Below, piece after piece: positions 52,776-61,630 of a stretch of 64,000 bases of DNA; the first letter of the stretch is position 1, and every line of letters begins with the position of its first letter. The notes beneath the pieces were generated by a model. It searched no databases and was not told the origin of the DNA. It saw only the letters and a list, made by a program, of their open reading frames with translations. The stretch lies in assembly GCF_022008365.1 (NCBI RefSeq), contig NZ_JAIRBA010000007.1:1-64000 (forward strand). The letters run 5' to 3'. This DNA comes from Aequorivita vitellina. Lineage in GTDB: Bacteria > Bacteroidota > Bacteroidia > Flavobacteriales > Flavobacteriaceae. The position numbers and the translations under genes were made by a program.

Positions 52776-54053
52776 ATGAACACACCCCTCGCCGAACGCA
52801 TCCGTCCTACCACTTTAGAAGGTTATTTGAGCCAGCAACATTTGGTGGGTCCAAAAGGTTCACTTACCTCGCAATTAAACACAGGAATGATACCTTCCAT
52901 AATTTTATGGGGGCCACCGGGTACAGGAAAAACCACGCTTGCAAATATAATTGCCAATGAAAGCGGCAGACCATTTTATACTTTAAGTGCTGTAGATAGC
53001 GGCGTTGCAGCAGTACGTGAAGTAATTGAAAAAGCGAAAAAAAGCGATACCTTATTTTCAACTAAAAATCCTATTCTTTTTATTGACGAAATTCATCGCT
53101 TCAGCAAATCGCAACAAGATTCACTTTTGGGAGCCGTTGAAAAGGGTTGGATAACCTTAATAGGCGCAACCACTGAAAACCCAAGTTTTGAAGTTATCCC
53201 TGCTCTCCTATCTCGCTGTCAGGTTTATGTTTTAGAATCCTTTAGTCGCGAAGACATGGAAGCCTTGCTAAAACGGGCTTTAAAACAAGACGAAATCCTA
53301 TCGCAAAAAAAAGTAACTTTAAAAGAAACCGAAGCACTTATTAGGCTCTCTGGAGGGGATGCGCGCAAGCTTCTCAATATATTAGAGTTGGTAGTTCTTT
53401 CAGAAAAAACAGAAAAAATTACGATTACTAATGAACTCGTAATGCAGAAAGCACAGAAAAATACCGTGCTTTACGATAAAACTGGCGAACAACATTACGA
53501 TATTATTTCGGCTTTTATAAAATCCATTCGTGGTAGCGACCCAAATGCCGCCGTGTACTGGCTAGCGCGTATGATTGAAGGTGGCGAAGACATCAAGTTT
53601 ATTGCGCGCAGGATGGTAATCTTGTCTTCGGAAGATATTGGGATTGCAAATCCAAATGCGCTTTTACTTGCAAATAGCACCTTTCAGGCAGTAGCTACAA
53701 TTGGTTATCCCGAAGCACGAATAATTTTGAGTCAATGTGCAATCTATTTAGCAACTTCACCCAAAAGTAATGCATCGTACAAAGCCATTGGCGAAGCCCA
53801 GCAACTCGTGCGGCAAACGGGCAATCTATCGGTTCCGTTGTCTATTAGAAATGCACCAACCAAGCTTATGAAACAATTAGGTTACGGAAAGGAATACGAA
53901 TACGCACACAACTACGAAGGTAACTTTGTAGCTCACGAGTTTTTACCAGAAGAAATTAAGGGCACGACATTTTACAAACCGGGTAACAATGCCAAAGAAA
54001 ATAGTTTGAAAGCATATTTAAAACAGCTGTGGAAAGACAAATACAATTTTTAA
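52776..54053 (+). CDS. rarA: replication-associated recombination protein A (RarA/MgsA AAA+ ATPase)
   Basis: 425 residues from ATG 52776 ([20 protein letters not shown]); an in-frame TTG three codons upstream is inside the putative promoter and is unlikely. It has Walker [13 protein letters not shown] (46-53), Walker [11 protein letters not shown], sensor 1 [11 protein letters not shown] and arginine finger region LLSRCQVY. The C-terminal MgsA tetramerisation domain contains [20 protein letters not shown]. It acts at stalled replication forks, near the SSB/RecA pathway. Its last 4 bp overlap the 3' end of the convergent gene. Confidence 0.96.
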   Translation: MNTPLAERIRPTTLEGYLSQQHLVGPKGSLTSQLNTGMIPSIILWGPPGTGKTTLANIIANESGRPFYTLSAVDSGVAAVREVIEKAKKSDTLFSTKNPILFIDEIHRFSKSQQDSLLGAVEKGWITLIGATTENPSFEVIPALLSRCQVYVLESFSREDMEALLKRALKQDEILSQKKVTLKETEALIRLSGGDARKLLNILELVVLSEKTEKITITNELVMQKAQKNTVLYDKTGEQHYDIISAFIKSIRGSDPNAAVYWLARMIEGGEDIKFIARRMVILSSEDIGIANPNALLLANSTFQAVATIGYPEARIILSQCAIYLATSPKSNASYKAIGEAQQLVRQTGNLSVPLSIRNAPTKLMKQLGYGKEYEYAHNYEGNFVAHEFLPEEIKGTTFYKPGNNAKENSLKAYLKQLWKDKYNF

Positions 54054-54835
54054 TCCACAGCTTGGTAAACGGTGGATGAAGAACCATCGTTAACAGTTAA
54101 ATTTCCAGAAGCATCAAAAGAAGCATCCGAAACTTTTCCCGAAGTATCCATATATTTTACTACCTGCTCCATCACAATTATTTTTCCTTTTAAAAGCAGA
54201 CCATCTTCAGCGGCGGGAGATTCTTCGTATAACGAATATCCTTCAGCAGATTTTCTAAGTAAGAATGTTTTACCCGAATTTGAATAATTCGAAAACTTTT
54301 CTGAAGGCATATTATTTTCAGAATTAGATGAAGGAATTATTTTTACTGGTGTATTTACTTTGGTAGTAACCGTTTGGTGGCTCACGGTATTATTTTTAGT
54401 TTGCAATGCAACATTTTTTTGGTTAACCCCAAGTGCTTCAATGCTGTTAAAAGCTTTGCGTAACGCATCTTGGTAGGTTTTATCGTATTCTTTATACTTG
54501 CTTTTTCCTTCTTGGCTTCGGTAGATTTCGTTTGCATTACAATCTTTCAAAACAATTTGAAGTTTGGTGCCAAACAAAGTTTTAAGTTCCTCCACGTTGG
54601 CGTACAAACCATCGCAGCGGTCTGCACTGGGCTCAGCATTCGCCATATATGCGTTGAAACCGTATTTTTCAAAATAAAACTTGGTCATTGAATTTAGCTT
54701 GTAGTCGTCGTTATCTTTTAAAAAATCGAATTTTACCGGAACAATTACGTAGCTGTAATCGCTTAAGTTGGTATTTTGCGAAATGCTGATTGTTGTGAAA
54801 AATAGTGCAGCGGCAAGCAATAAATATCGTGTCAT
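54050..54835 (-). CDS. exported protein of unknown function
   Basis: 261 residues with a signal peptide (MTRYLLLAAALFFTTISISQ). Residues about 25-130 (SYVIVPVKFDFLKDNDDYKL, LNSMTKFYFEKYGFNAYMAN) form a compact domain. A low-complexity Thr/Asn/Ser linker and a C-terminal domain follow (KTFLLRKSAEGYSLYEES, ending SSTVYQAVD). Similar proteins occur in Flavobacteriaceae without a known role. Its start overlaps the stop of the DUF5723 gene by 4 bp (ATGA type), so the two are translationally coupled and likely work together in the envelope. Confidence 0.8.
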   Translation of the reverse strand: MTRYLLLAAALFFTTISISQNTNLSDYSYVIVPVKFDFLKDNDDYKLNSMTKFYFEKYGFNAYMANAEPSADRCDGLYANVEELKTLFGTKLQIVLKDCNANEIYRSQEGKSKYKEYDKTYQDALRKAFNSIEALGVNQKNVALQTKNNTVSHQTVTTKVNTPVKIIPSSNSENNMPSEKFSNYSNSGKTFLLRKSAEGYSLYEESPAAEDGLLLKGKIIVMEQVVKYMDTSGKVSDASFDASGNLTVNDGSSSTVYQAVD

Positions 54836-56247
54836 TCTTCGTCAAAGATTAAATTAAACCCTAACTGTAAAGATACACTTTTTGCTTTGGCCAAATTGCC
54901 ATAGCTCATAAGATTATCTGCGGCGAGGTATAAATTTACTATGCCAATGTCTGCCGAAACACCCAAACCTACATTCTTAAACGAATAGGAATCTACCGTA
55001 TACGTTGCTTTTGCAGATAGAAAATTGGTAACTCTTCGATGGTAAAACAGCGTACCGGCCAACTGCGGCCCCCTGGGCCTAAAGATAGTATAAAGCTGAA
55101 GACCCACATTTTGTCTATACAGCTGTTCGCCTCCCATATTTAAACAATCGCAGGCGCCGGAGCTGTTAAACCTACCAAACCCGTAACTAAGAGCGACGTT
55201 AAGTTTTAGGGGCCTAAATTGGGTATATGTCGTATTTAAAGTATCTACTGAAACTTCGCGCGCAATGTCATCTTCAAGGTCGTCGTAATAAGGAAACGTA
55301 GATTCTCCTTCACTTAAAGGTGGAAAAACGAGGTTTATTCCATCTAAAGTGTAGGTTCCGTGAGCTCGATAGGTTTCTACATCTTTGGTGTGAAAAATAG
55401 CGCCAACGTCCAGCGCACTGGCAGAAAGTGTCCATGCGTCGCCAATTTTATAAGTAAAGCCCAAGTCTACTCCTACCCCTAAGTTACCACCAAATAAAGC
55501 GCGGCCAAATATTTCACTCGTTACTTCCGAAGAACCATCTAAATCGCGTAACGGGGCATAGCCAGAAGTCTCAACGGTTACATCGGCATTTTGAACAATA
55601 TGCTCATATATATTTTCGGAATCTGAACCACCCAATCTAGTTGTAAAGGTTCCTGTATTGTTAACGCTTCGGAAGCTAAACATACTGGAGTATATTTTAA
55701 ATCGTGCTCCCACTGTTAGTTTGTCACTTATTTGTTTGTTGGCACCAAAATGAAAAACCGTCGTTAAATCGCCGGTAGTACTAATTTCACCTAAATTAAA
55801 AGGATAGTCCAGATAATCTTGGTTTCCCTCCCAAGCTAGGATCGCCAAGTCTCGCGGAAAATAACTTATAAAATCAAGTTCTTCATAAATTCCGCCGGAA
55901 AAATAGATTTCATTCTTTGCGCGCCAACCAAAATTTATAAGTTCTAATTGCAAAGTTGCAGTGAAAAAATCTGAACTTTTCATTTCAAAAATTTTCCGTC
56001 GAATTCTGTCGTTTATATCGTCGTTTCCACTTTTAAAAATATCGTAAGCTGTAACTCCCGTGGCGCCACCATTAAAGTGAATTTGCGATAAAAGGGGAAT
56101 TCCAAAATGTTTTTTCTGCGTAACGTTTAGGCCCGGATTTAACATTAGCGATTGAGGGATATCGTCAAAACCGTAGAGAATTTGCTTATTCTGTGAAATA
56201 GCCAAACAGCCCACGAAACACAGTATGTAGGTAAATAAATAATGCAT
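54832..56247 (-). CDS. DUF5723-like outer-membrane barrel protein
   Basis: 471 residues. A signal peptide (about 1-18, ending CLAIS) is followed by the family opening YGFDDIPQSLMLNPGLNVTQ. Alternating beta strands typical of an outer-membrane barrel follow: FHFGANKQISDKLTVGARFK, GVDLGFTYKIGDAWTLSASA, LNVALSYGFGRF and a last strand VSLQLGFNLIF. DUF5723 proteins are common in Bacteroidota and resemble PorP/PorV-type membrane proteins only loosely; no function is established as far as I know. It lies 3 nt after the lipoprotein gene 56251-56796. Confidence 0.8.
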   Translation of the reverse strand: MHYLFTYILCFVGCLAISQNKQILYGFDDIPQSLMLNPGLNVTQKKHFGIPLLSQIHFNGGATGVTAYDIFKSGNDDINDRIRRKIFEMKSSDFFTATLQLELINFGWRAKNEIYFSGGIYEELDFISYFPRDLAILAWEGNQDYLDYPFNLGEISTTGDLTTVFHFGANKQISDKLTVGARFKIYSSMFSFRSVNNTGTFTTRLGGSDSENIYEHIVQNADVTVETSGYAPLRDLDGSSEVTSEIFGRALFGGNLGVGVDLGFTYKIGDAWTLSASALDVGAIFHTKDVETYRAHGTYTLDGINLVFPPLSEGESTFPYYDDLEDDIAREVSVDTLNTTYTQFRPLKLNVALSYGFGRFNSSGACDCLNMGGEQLYRQNVGLQLYTIFRPRGPQLAGTLFYHRRVTNFLSAKATYTVDSYSFKNVGLGVSADIGIVNLYLAADNLMSYGNLAKAKSVSLQLGFNLIFDEE

Positions 56248-56250
56248 AGT

Positions 56251-56796
56251 TTAGTTTTCCAGGTAGTAGGTTGTCTTGGATTTTAAATTTAAATTGCCCT
56301 CCAGATTTTGGGCCGAAGAATCTATTGTAACCGAAACCACAACTTTATTTGCTTGGGTAAGCCTTAGTATGTCTTCTCCTTCAACAATTTGTGTAAATTC
56401 AGTTAATACGGGCGTTGAAACGGTGCCTTGGGAAACCGCGGTCCCTGCCACATAAGCCGTGTCGTTTGTTTCACTTAAAAATTGAAAATCTACTTGAAAA
56501 TCTCTGGGTATACTGTTGGTAAATTTAAAGTAAAAATCAGCTCGCTTTAAATACTCTTGGAGACTACTGTCGTCTAAAAAACGAATGTCGGTTGTGTCTG
56601 AAACCGTAAGAATGGGGTTTGAATTTATGGAATCAAAAAAACGATTTGCCTGCAGATTGAAGTATATTAAATCTAATTCAACTATGGGGGTTAAGGATAT
56701 TGCTTCGGCTTGGTCAAAATCTGTATCTTTTACACAAGCCGTAAACAGTAAGCATGTACTTACAAGTACAAAAACATATAGGGGTAATTTGTTCAT
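56251..56796 (-). CDS. lipoprotein of unknown function, first gene of the envelope cluster
   Basis: 181 residues with a lipoprotein signal (MNKLPLYVFVLVSTCLLFTAC, lipid site Cys21). The mature part is beta-rich (ISLTPIVELDLIYFNLQANR, DFYFKFTNSIPRDFQVDFQF) and ends SKTTYYLEN. No known domain is recognised. It is followed after 3 nt by the DUF5723-like barrel gene, itself coupled to the exported protein 54050-54835. A lipoprotein, a barrel protein and a periplasmic protein would form a plausible envelope complex, which is inference. Confidence 0.78.
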   Translation of the reverse strand: MNKLPLYVFVLVSTCLLFTACVKDTDFDQAEAISLTPIVELDLIYFNLQANRFFDSINSNPILTVSDTTDIRFLDDSSLQEYLKRADFYFKFTNSIPRDFQVDFQFLSETNDTAYVAGTAVSQGTVSTPVLTEFTQIVEGEDILRLTQANKVVVSVTIDSSAQNLEGNLNLKSKTTYYLEN

Positions 56797-56845
56797 AATT
56801 GGGGATAAAGTGCTAATTATAAACGATGATTGAACAATAATAGTA

Positions 56846-57535
56846 TTAAAGGTGCTTTTTTATTTCGGAAAGTTGATTAATTGCGAAGTGTGGAGCAGTA
56901 ATATTTTCCTTCCGATAATTAAAAAACAAAGTGTGCATTCCAGCGTTTTTAGCCCCTAAAATATCTGCTTCAAAACTATCGCCTATCATTACACTTTTTT
57001 CTGAGATAACGGCAGCTTTGTTAAGCGCTGTTTCAAAAATAACAGGGTGCGGTTTTTTTAAACCTGTTTCTTCGGAAGTAGTAACCGTATTAAAATATTT
57101 TTTTATGCCGCTATTTTGAAGTTTTAAATGTTGCACTTCCTCAAATCCATTGGTAATTATATGAAGCGTATATTTTTTTGAAAGGTAGTCTAGAACATCG
57201 ATGGTATCAATAAACAGATGATTGTCAACGGGAAGTTCTTTAATATAGCAATGTGCGATTGTATCTATCGTTTCCAACGGAAATTTTAACTTAAAAATAT
57301 CAAAAGTTTCGGTTAATCGTCCTCTGCGCAGTTCTACTTTTGACACCTGATTTTCGCGAAATTTTTTCCAGTATTGAAGATTTATTGGTTCGTATTCTTT
57401 TAGAAAATCGGTTAAGGGCAAATCAATATTGTGTTTTTGAAAAACCCTTTGAAAGGCCAAACCAGAATTTCGGTCAAAATCCCAAAGCGTGTGATCTAAG
57501 TCGAAAAATATATCTGTAATTCCGTTATACTGCAT
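56846..57535 (-). CDS. yjjG: YjjG-family HAD noncanonical pyrimidine nucleotidase
   Basis: 229 residues from ATG 57535. The frame is open to 57676, but those codons lie inside the preceding gene and do not look HAD-like. Motif I is FFDLDHTLWDF (nucleophile and acid-base Asp), motif II IITNGFEE, motif III lysine in GLKKPHPVIF and motif IV IGDSFEADILGAKNAG. YjjG-type enzymes remove phosphate from (noncanonical) pyrimidine nucleotides. The start overlaps the end of the DUF7033-type gene by 11 nt, indicating coupling. Confidence 0.9.
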   Translation of the reverse strand: MQYNGITDIFFDLDHTLWDFDRNSGLAFQRVFQKHNIDLPLTDFLKEYEPINLQYWKKFRENQVSKVELRRGRLTETFDIFKLKFPLETIDTIAHCYIKELPVDNHLFIDTIDVLDYLSKKYTLHIITNGFEEVQHLKLQNSGIKKYFNTVTTSEETGLKKPHPVIFETALNKAAVISEKSVMIGDSFEADILGAKNAGMHTLFFNYRKENITAPHFAINQLSEIKKHL

Positions 57536-58820
57536 ATTCCTGAAGTTTTTCTGAAAAAATTGAACGCCAAACTTTATTGTTTTCTTCTGAAGAAAAATCT
57601 TTGTTTGAAAAAATAATTGTAAAGGTACCGTTAACCTTATTAACTTCGGTAATAGCTTGCAAAACAATTTTTTCAATATCGGAAGCGTATTTTGTGCGAA
57701 ACGCAGAAGTAGTCATTGCCGCAGGATGAACGAGCAAGGGCGTTTTTATTTCAAAATCTAAATCATAAAAAAGAAAGGGCGTACAGGTCCCTGCTCTAAA
57801 GCCAACGGTATTTCGAAAAACCATTGTAAAATCGCGATTTATTTCAAGTTCTACCAAATGCCGGTAAATATCGGGAAGGTTAACTAAAAATTCCGAATTC
57901 ATCGAACTGCTTAACGCACGGTTAGTAATTGCCTCCATTCGGCGTTTTTCACGTTTTAAAATTTGGTAATTACTCAAGGCGTTAAACGAAAAAATAAGAC
58001 CTACATTTTTATAGTCGGCCACGTATTTTATGAGCAACTTAAACTTTTGACGGTGGGTGTTCATACTTTCGTTAAAAGACAAGGCATTTCCTAAAAGAAA
58101 AAAAATTGTAAGTTTAAAATTACTGCGATTGGCAATATTTACGATCCATTTAAAAGTATCTAACGGATCGCGTTTAAGCCCAATTATAACTTGAGTACGG
58201 CTAATAATTTCTCTAAATCTCCCATGAATTAAACTATCAAAATACCCCACAATTGAACGAAAAATACTTTTCTGTTTATAAGCATAGGGTTGTGCGGCCT
58301 CAATTACGGGGTGGATTACAATTTTTTTTGATGGAAAGTCAATTTCCGGGAACGTGGTTAAAAGTTTTTCTTTAAAAATATATGCCCAGATATCAACAAC
58401 GGGTTGATGTAGAAAACCTTCCTTATATGCCAAACTCTCCGATGCCATAAAGCGTCCCATTTCGTCTTTAACGTGGGGCAAATATTCCTCGTAGCGCGTT
58501 AACATAAAAAAGCTAGCTGCAAAAATATCGAACGGCAAAGCACTTGTATTTGAAACCGAAAAGAAACCATACGTATTACCCCATTTTTTTACTGTAACTT
58601 CAATGGCTTCGAGACCCTGCTGATCTAAAAGCCCTTCACTTTGGAAAAAGAGTTCGTTTCCGAGGGGTTTTTTACCATACGAAATTTTGGGACCTGTGTG
58701 TGAAATAAACTCCTCAATAACCGAGGAAAACCCTACCTCTATCCCCAAAATACGCAGACAAATATGCTTGAAAATATAGGAAATTCGCGGAGTAAGTTTT
58801 TTGGTGTAAATTAAAAGCAT
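57525..58820 (-). CDS. DUF7033-type polysaccharide deacetylase homologue, apparently inactive
   Basis: 431 residues. The N-terminal half (about 1-160; SYIFKHICLRILGIEVGF, PFDIFAASFFMLTRYEEYLP) is the DUF7033 domain. The C-terminal half aligns in pattern with flavobacterial polysaccharide deacetylase-like domains (LPDIYRHLVELEINRDFTM, VGFRAGTCTPFLFYDLDFE). However, sites where relatives I recall read DID, HPSY, RQH and WHN here read VIE (172-174), IFSF (276-279), NSE (308-310) and FSN (404-406). The metal and catalytic residues therefore seem lost. It lies 6 nt after radC and overlaps yjjG, so it is kept within an intact operon. Confidence 0.8.
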   Translation of the reverse strand: MLLIYTKKLTPRISYIFKHICLRILGIEVGFSSVIEEFISHTGPKISYGKKPLGNELFFQSEGLLDQQGLEAIEVTVKKWGNTYGFFSVSNTSALPFDIFAASFFMLTRYEEYLPHVKDEMGRFMASESLAYKEGFLHQPVVDIWAYIFKEKLLTTFPEIDFPSKKIVIHPVIEAAQPYAYKQKSIFRSIVGYFDSLIHGRFREIISRTQVIIGLKRDPLDTFKWIVNIANRSNFKLTIFFLLGNALSFNESMNTHRQKFKLLIKYVADYKNVGLIFSFNALSNYQILKREKRRMEAITNRALSSSMNSEFLVNLPDIYRHLVELEINRDFTMVFRNTVGFRAGTCTPFLFYDLDFEIKTPLLVHPAAMTTSAFRTKYASDIEKIVLQAITEVNKVNGTFTIIFSNKDFSSEENNKVWRSIFSEKLQEYAV

Positions 58821-58826
58821 AGCAGA

Positions 58827-59522
58827 TTACAGCATATTTTCATCGGCAAAGCTAAAGTACGCTTTTTCGGTAATAATAAGATGATCCAGCACTTTTATGT
58901 CTAAACTATCACCAGCTGTTTTTAGTTTTTTTGTGAGATGAATATCGGCTTGACTAGGTTTTAATGTTCCCGAAGGATGGTTGTGGGCCAAAATAATGCC
59001 AACTGCACCAAGCTGTATGGCTTCCTTAAATGCCAAACGAACATCTACAACCGTTCCCGTTATACCGCCTTTACTAAGCTGTGCGCTTTTAATAATTTTA
59101 TTTGAATTGTTTAAGTAAAGAATCCAAAATTCTTCGTGTGGTAGTTCTCCAATTATTGGCTGTACATATTCAAAAACAGAATTGCTGGAAGTTATTTTTT
59201 TGCGCTCCAAAGCTTCACCCGTTCTTCTCCTTCTCCCCAGCTCCATAGCGGCGGCAATACAGATTGCTTTTGCTTCGCCTATGCCTTTAAACTCCATTAA
59301 CTCTGATATAGACCGACGGCCTAACTCACTTAAATTATTACTAACCGAGGCCAAGATACGCTGGCTTAATGACACGGCACTTTCTTGACGATTTCCGGAA
59401 CCAATTAATATTGCTATTAATTCGGCATCGCTCAAAGCTATGCGCCCCTTTAGCAACATTTTTTCGCGAGGGCGATCGTCTTCATTCCAGTTTTTTATGG
59501 AAAAGGAGTTATTTTCTTCCAT
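58827..59522 (-). CDS. radC: RadC family JAB-domain protein
   Basis: 231 residues. A helix-hairpin-helix region (SISELMEFKGIGEAKAICIA, about 72-91) is followed by an MPN/JAB domain with the zinc-binding set His180, His182 and Asp193 in LAHNHPSGTLKPSQAD. Named for a supposed repair role, its function is unsettled; the JAB fold suggests a metalloprotease or nuclease. It is the first gene of the radC, DUF7033-type, yjjG operon. No -7 box was clear upstream. Confidence 0.94.
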   Translation of the reverse strand: MEENNSFSIKNWNEDDRPREKMLLKGRIALSDAELIAILIGSGNRQESAVSLSQRILASVSNNLSELGRRSISELMEFKGIGEAKAICIAAAMELGRRRRTGEALERKKITSSNSVFEYVQPIIGELPHEEFWILYLNNSNKIIKSAQLSKGGITGTVVDVRLAFKEAIQLGAVGIILAHNHPSGTLKPSQADIHLTKKLKTAGDSLDIKVLDHLIITEKAYFSFADENML

Positions 59523-59656
59523 ATATTAGGTTTTGAATAAAGATAATAACCTAAAAGGAAACCACATAAAGTTTTGAAAACAATATTTTTATGTCCGTGG
59601 TTTTTAAAATTTATTAAATAAATTTATAACCTGTAATTTTCACTAAAATCTTAGAG

Positions 59657-60097
59657 ATGAAATCACTTTTTGAACCAGAAACCCATACTGTAATTATAGA
59701 AAGAATAAACAAACTTTCAGAAAAAAGTGAACGGCGATGGGGATCGATGAATGTAGCGCAAATGCTTCATCACTGCCAGCTCCCTCTAAAAATTTCATTA
59801 GGAAAAGGCAATTTAAAAAAGCAGTTTTTTCCACTCGCTTTTCTTTTTAAAAAATCGCTTTACAACGATAAACCTTGGCGACAGAATTTACCAACCGCAA
59901 AAGCTTTTAAAATTACCGAATCGAAAGATTTTGCCGAAGAAAGAACGATGCTTACCGCACTAATTGATGAATTTCACACCAAAAAAAACCAGTCAAAATG
60001 GGAACCACACCCCATATTTGGTAAATTTACAGCGCAACAATGGGGGCAAATACAGTATAAACACCTAGATCACCATTTAAAGCAGTTTGGCGTGTAG
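59657..60097 (+). CDS. DUF1569/DinB-like protein
   Basis: 146 residues, cytoplasmic. The pattern MNVAQMLHHCQLPLKISLGK and the C-terminal TAQQWGQIQYKHLDHHLKQF fit the DUF1569 branch of the DinB/YfiT-like four-helix-bundle superfamily. The conserved histidines (HHC, HLDHH) would hold a metal. Its reaction is unknown; relatives use thiols such as bacillithiol in other phyla. It stands alone, divergent from radC. Confidence 0.82.
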   Translation: MKSLFEPETHTVIIERINKLSEKSERRWGSMNVAQMLHHCQLPLKISLGKGNLKKQFFPLAFLFKKSLYNDKPWRQNLPTAKAFKITESKDFAEERTMLTALIDEFHTKKNQSKWEPHPIFGKFTAQQWGQIQYKHLDHHLKQFGV

Positions 60098-60192
60098 CTC
60101 GTATTATTGATGAAGTGATTATTGAAGAATTTGAACTCAAGGAAAAAACAGTTTCCTATATTTTTGATTGTGCGAATAAAACGAATTAACGG

Positions 60193-60558
60193 TTATTTTT
60201 CTAAACCTTTTAACCAATCCAAAGCTTTCTGGCGTTCGTGTAGCTCAAAGCCTTTTGTTTTAATACCTGGGATAATTAAACTAAAAGCCTCAATAGATTT
60301 TTCCAACCATTCTTTGTCAGTAACAATAGCGACGGTTTTAATATCGCTCCAATAATGCAACCCCATTTTAAAGTCTTCCCACAGGGCTTTCGCGGTGTAG
60401 TTTAATTCGTCAATTTCTATAAAAAATTTGATAGTCCCGTGCATAGCTTTGTGTTTTTCCAATAAAGGATTAAGCAGGTCGTAATCTGCCTTTGTAGTTT
60501 TTCCTGAAATTACGATTCCTAAAATATCCTCGGGAATTCCGCTTATCATTGTAAACAT
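60193..60558 (-). CDS. SpoIIAA-like STAS domain protein
   Basis: 121 residues forming one SpoIIAA-like (STAS) domain: VISGKTTKADYDLLNPLLEK, IKFFIEIDELNYTAKALWED and SDIKTVAIVTDKEWLEKSIE, ending HERQKALDWLKGLEK. These proteins resemble anti-sigma factor antagonists in fold but lack the phosphorylated serine region of SpoIIAA. A lipid- or small-molecule-binding role has been suggested. The 3' end faces the DUF1569 gene. Confidence 0.83.
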   Translation of the reverse strand: MFTMISGIPEDILGIVISGKTTKADYDLLNPLLEKHKAMHGTIKFFIEIDELNYTAKALWEDFKMGLHYWSDIKTVAIVTDKEWLEKSIEAFSLIIPGIKTKGFELHERQKALDWLKGLEK

Positions 60559-60784
60559 AATTGTAAAATTTTAATTAAATTTTCAGAAGAATAAAGTTAA
60601 ATATTGAAAACCACCTAAACTTCTAAGATTCTGCTAATTAACACATTTTTAAAGGTTTGAAAATTAATTTGAATTTTATGGAAGTTTACAAAGAGAGACA
60701 ATGGGTTGGTTAGACATTGCTTTCATTGCTAAGTGTAAAGAAAAACCGCCATTAAACACCTATTTTAAGCCTAGTTTTAAAAAC

Positions 60785-60837
60785 GAAAAAACTGTACTTA
60801 CAAAATCAAGTTTCCACGATTTAAAGTACAGTTTTTT
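60785..60837 (-). terminator. terminator downstream of tRNA-Arg
   Basis: AAAAAACTGTACTT and AAGTACAGTTTTTT form a long perfect stem with an approximately 24-nt loop; both strands end in T tracts. It lies 11 nt past the 3' end of tRNA-Arg. The rest of the 60559-60784 spacer shows no gene. Confidence 0.85.
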
Positions 60838-60847
60838 CTATTTTTAG

Positions 60848-60921
60848 TGACCGCGAAGGGATTCAAACCCCCAACCCTCAGAGCCGAAATCTGATGCGCT
60901 ATTCAGTTGCGCCACGCGGCC
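60848..60921 (-). tRNA. tRNA-Arg (anticodon TCG)
   Basis: The minus strand folds as a full cloverleaf of 74 nt. The acceptor stem is GGCCGCG/CGCGGTC (one G-U pair), the D stem GCGC/GCGC, the anticodon stem TCAGA/TCTGA with loop TTTCGGC (anticodon TCG, reading CGA), and the T stem GGGGG/CCCTT with loop TTTGAAT. The discriminator is A, and no CCA is encoded. A five-unit heptamer array lies just 7 nt before its 5' end. Confidence 0.93.
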
Positions 60922-60928
60922 ATTATTT

Positions 60929-60963
60929 AGTGTTCAGTGTTCAGTGTTCAGTGTTCAGTGTTC
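60929..60963. repeat. heptameric array (5 units, AACACTG type) before tRNA-Arg
   Basis: Five perfect 7-bp units, AGTGTTC on the plus strand (GAACACT on the minus strand). Relative to the minus-strand tRNA it fills positions about -8 to -42, where the precursor leader or promoter must be. Same period as the arrays at 2898, 8213, 9338 and 27171. Confidence 0.9.
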
Positions 60964-61029
60964 AAAAAAATATAATTTGAATTAGTTAAAACAAAATAAT
61001 TCAATAACATATTAACCAATAACCATGAA

Positions 61030-61479
61030 TTATGAAAGCCTCGACTTCACCACAGTCGAAATAGTTTTTCCATCTGCTTTCCCCGCAAGTTTTGCGCTTG
61101 CCAAGCCCATAACTTTACCCATATCTGCCATCGATGAGGCTCCAGTTTCGGCAATTATTTGAGCCACTACCTTGTTTATCTCTTCAATACTTAATTGTTG
61201 TGGTAAAAACTGTTCTATTACTTTCGCTTGCGTTAATTCTGGTGCTGCCAAATCTTCTCGCCCCTGCGCTTTATAAAGTTCGGCGCTATCCTTTCGTTGT
61301 TTAACTTGTTTTTGAAGAATTTTTATTTCTTCTGCCTCACTTATTTCTGTTTTTGAACCTGTTTCAGTTTGTGCCAAAAGCAGGGCAGATTTAACCGAAC
61401 GTAAAGCCTCTAAAACTTGTGTGTCTTTGGCTTTCATCGCGGCTTTCATCGCCTCCATAACATTTTGCTGTAAGCTCAT
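61030..61479 (-). CDS. GatB/YqeY domain protein
   Basis: 149 residues from ATG 61479 (MSLQQNVMEAMKAAMKAKDT). The frame is open to 61524, but the first 15 codons have no family resemblance. It is a stand-alone YqeY protein, with the helical N-part (EISEAEEIKILQKQVKQRKD) and the C-terminal GatB tail-like domain (GASSMADMGKVMGLASAKLA, ending TISTVVKSRLS). In GatB this tail binds tRNA, so a role with tRNA is likely but not shown. It sits next to tRNA-Arg and behind ftsZ. Confidence 0.92.
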   Translation of the reverse strand: MSLQQNVMEAMKAAMKAKDTQVLEALRSVKSALLLAQTETGSKTEISEAEEIKILQKQVKQRKDSAELYKAQGREDLAAPELTQAKVIEQFLPQQLSIEEINKVVAQIIAETGASSMADMGKVMGLASAKLAGKADGKTISTVVKSRLS

Positions 61480-61574
61480 TTCTGTGGATTTTAATTGCGT
61501 ACGAAGATACTTAAATCTCGGCAAACTAAAAAGCGTATAAACTTAGTTTTTCTACTTAATATTGTTATAAAAAT

Positions 61575-61607
61575 AAGCCCCGAATTACAATAATAAATTC
61601 GAGGCTT
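61575..61607 (-). terminator. terminator of ftsZ
   Basis: AAGCC-C-CGAATT and AATTCG-A-GGCTT pair with a single C-A mismatch; the minus strand continues TATTTTTATAA. It lies 24 nt after the ftsZ stop codon. Confidence 0.75.
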
Positions 61608-61630
61608 TGCATTAAGTGTATAAAAATTTA

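Noticed and set aside
57535-57676. 47 extra N-terminal codons for the YjjG-like protein.
   Set aside because: They are an out-of-frame reading of the upstream gene and precede the normal HAD start; ATG 57535 fits the family.
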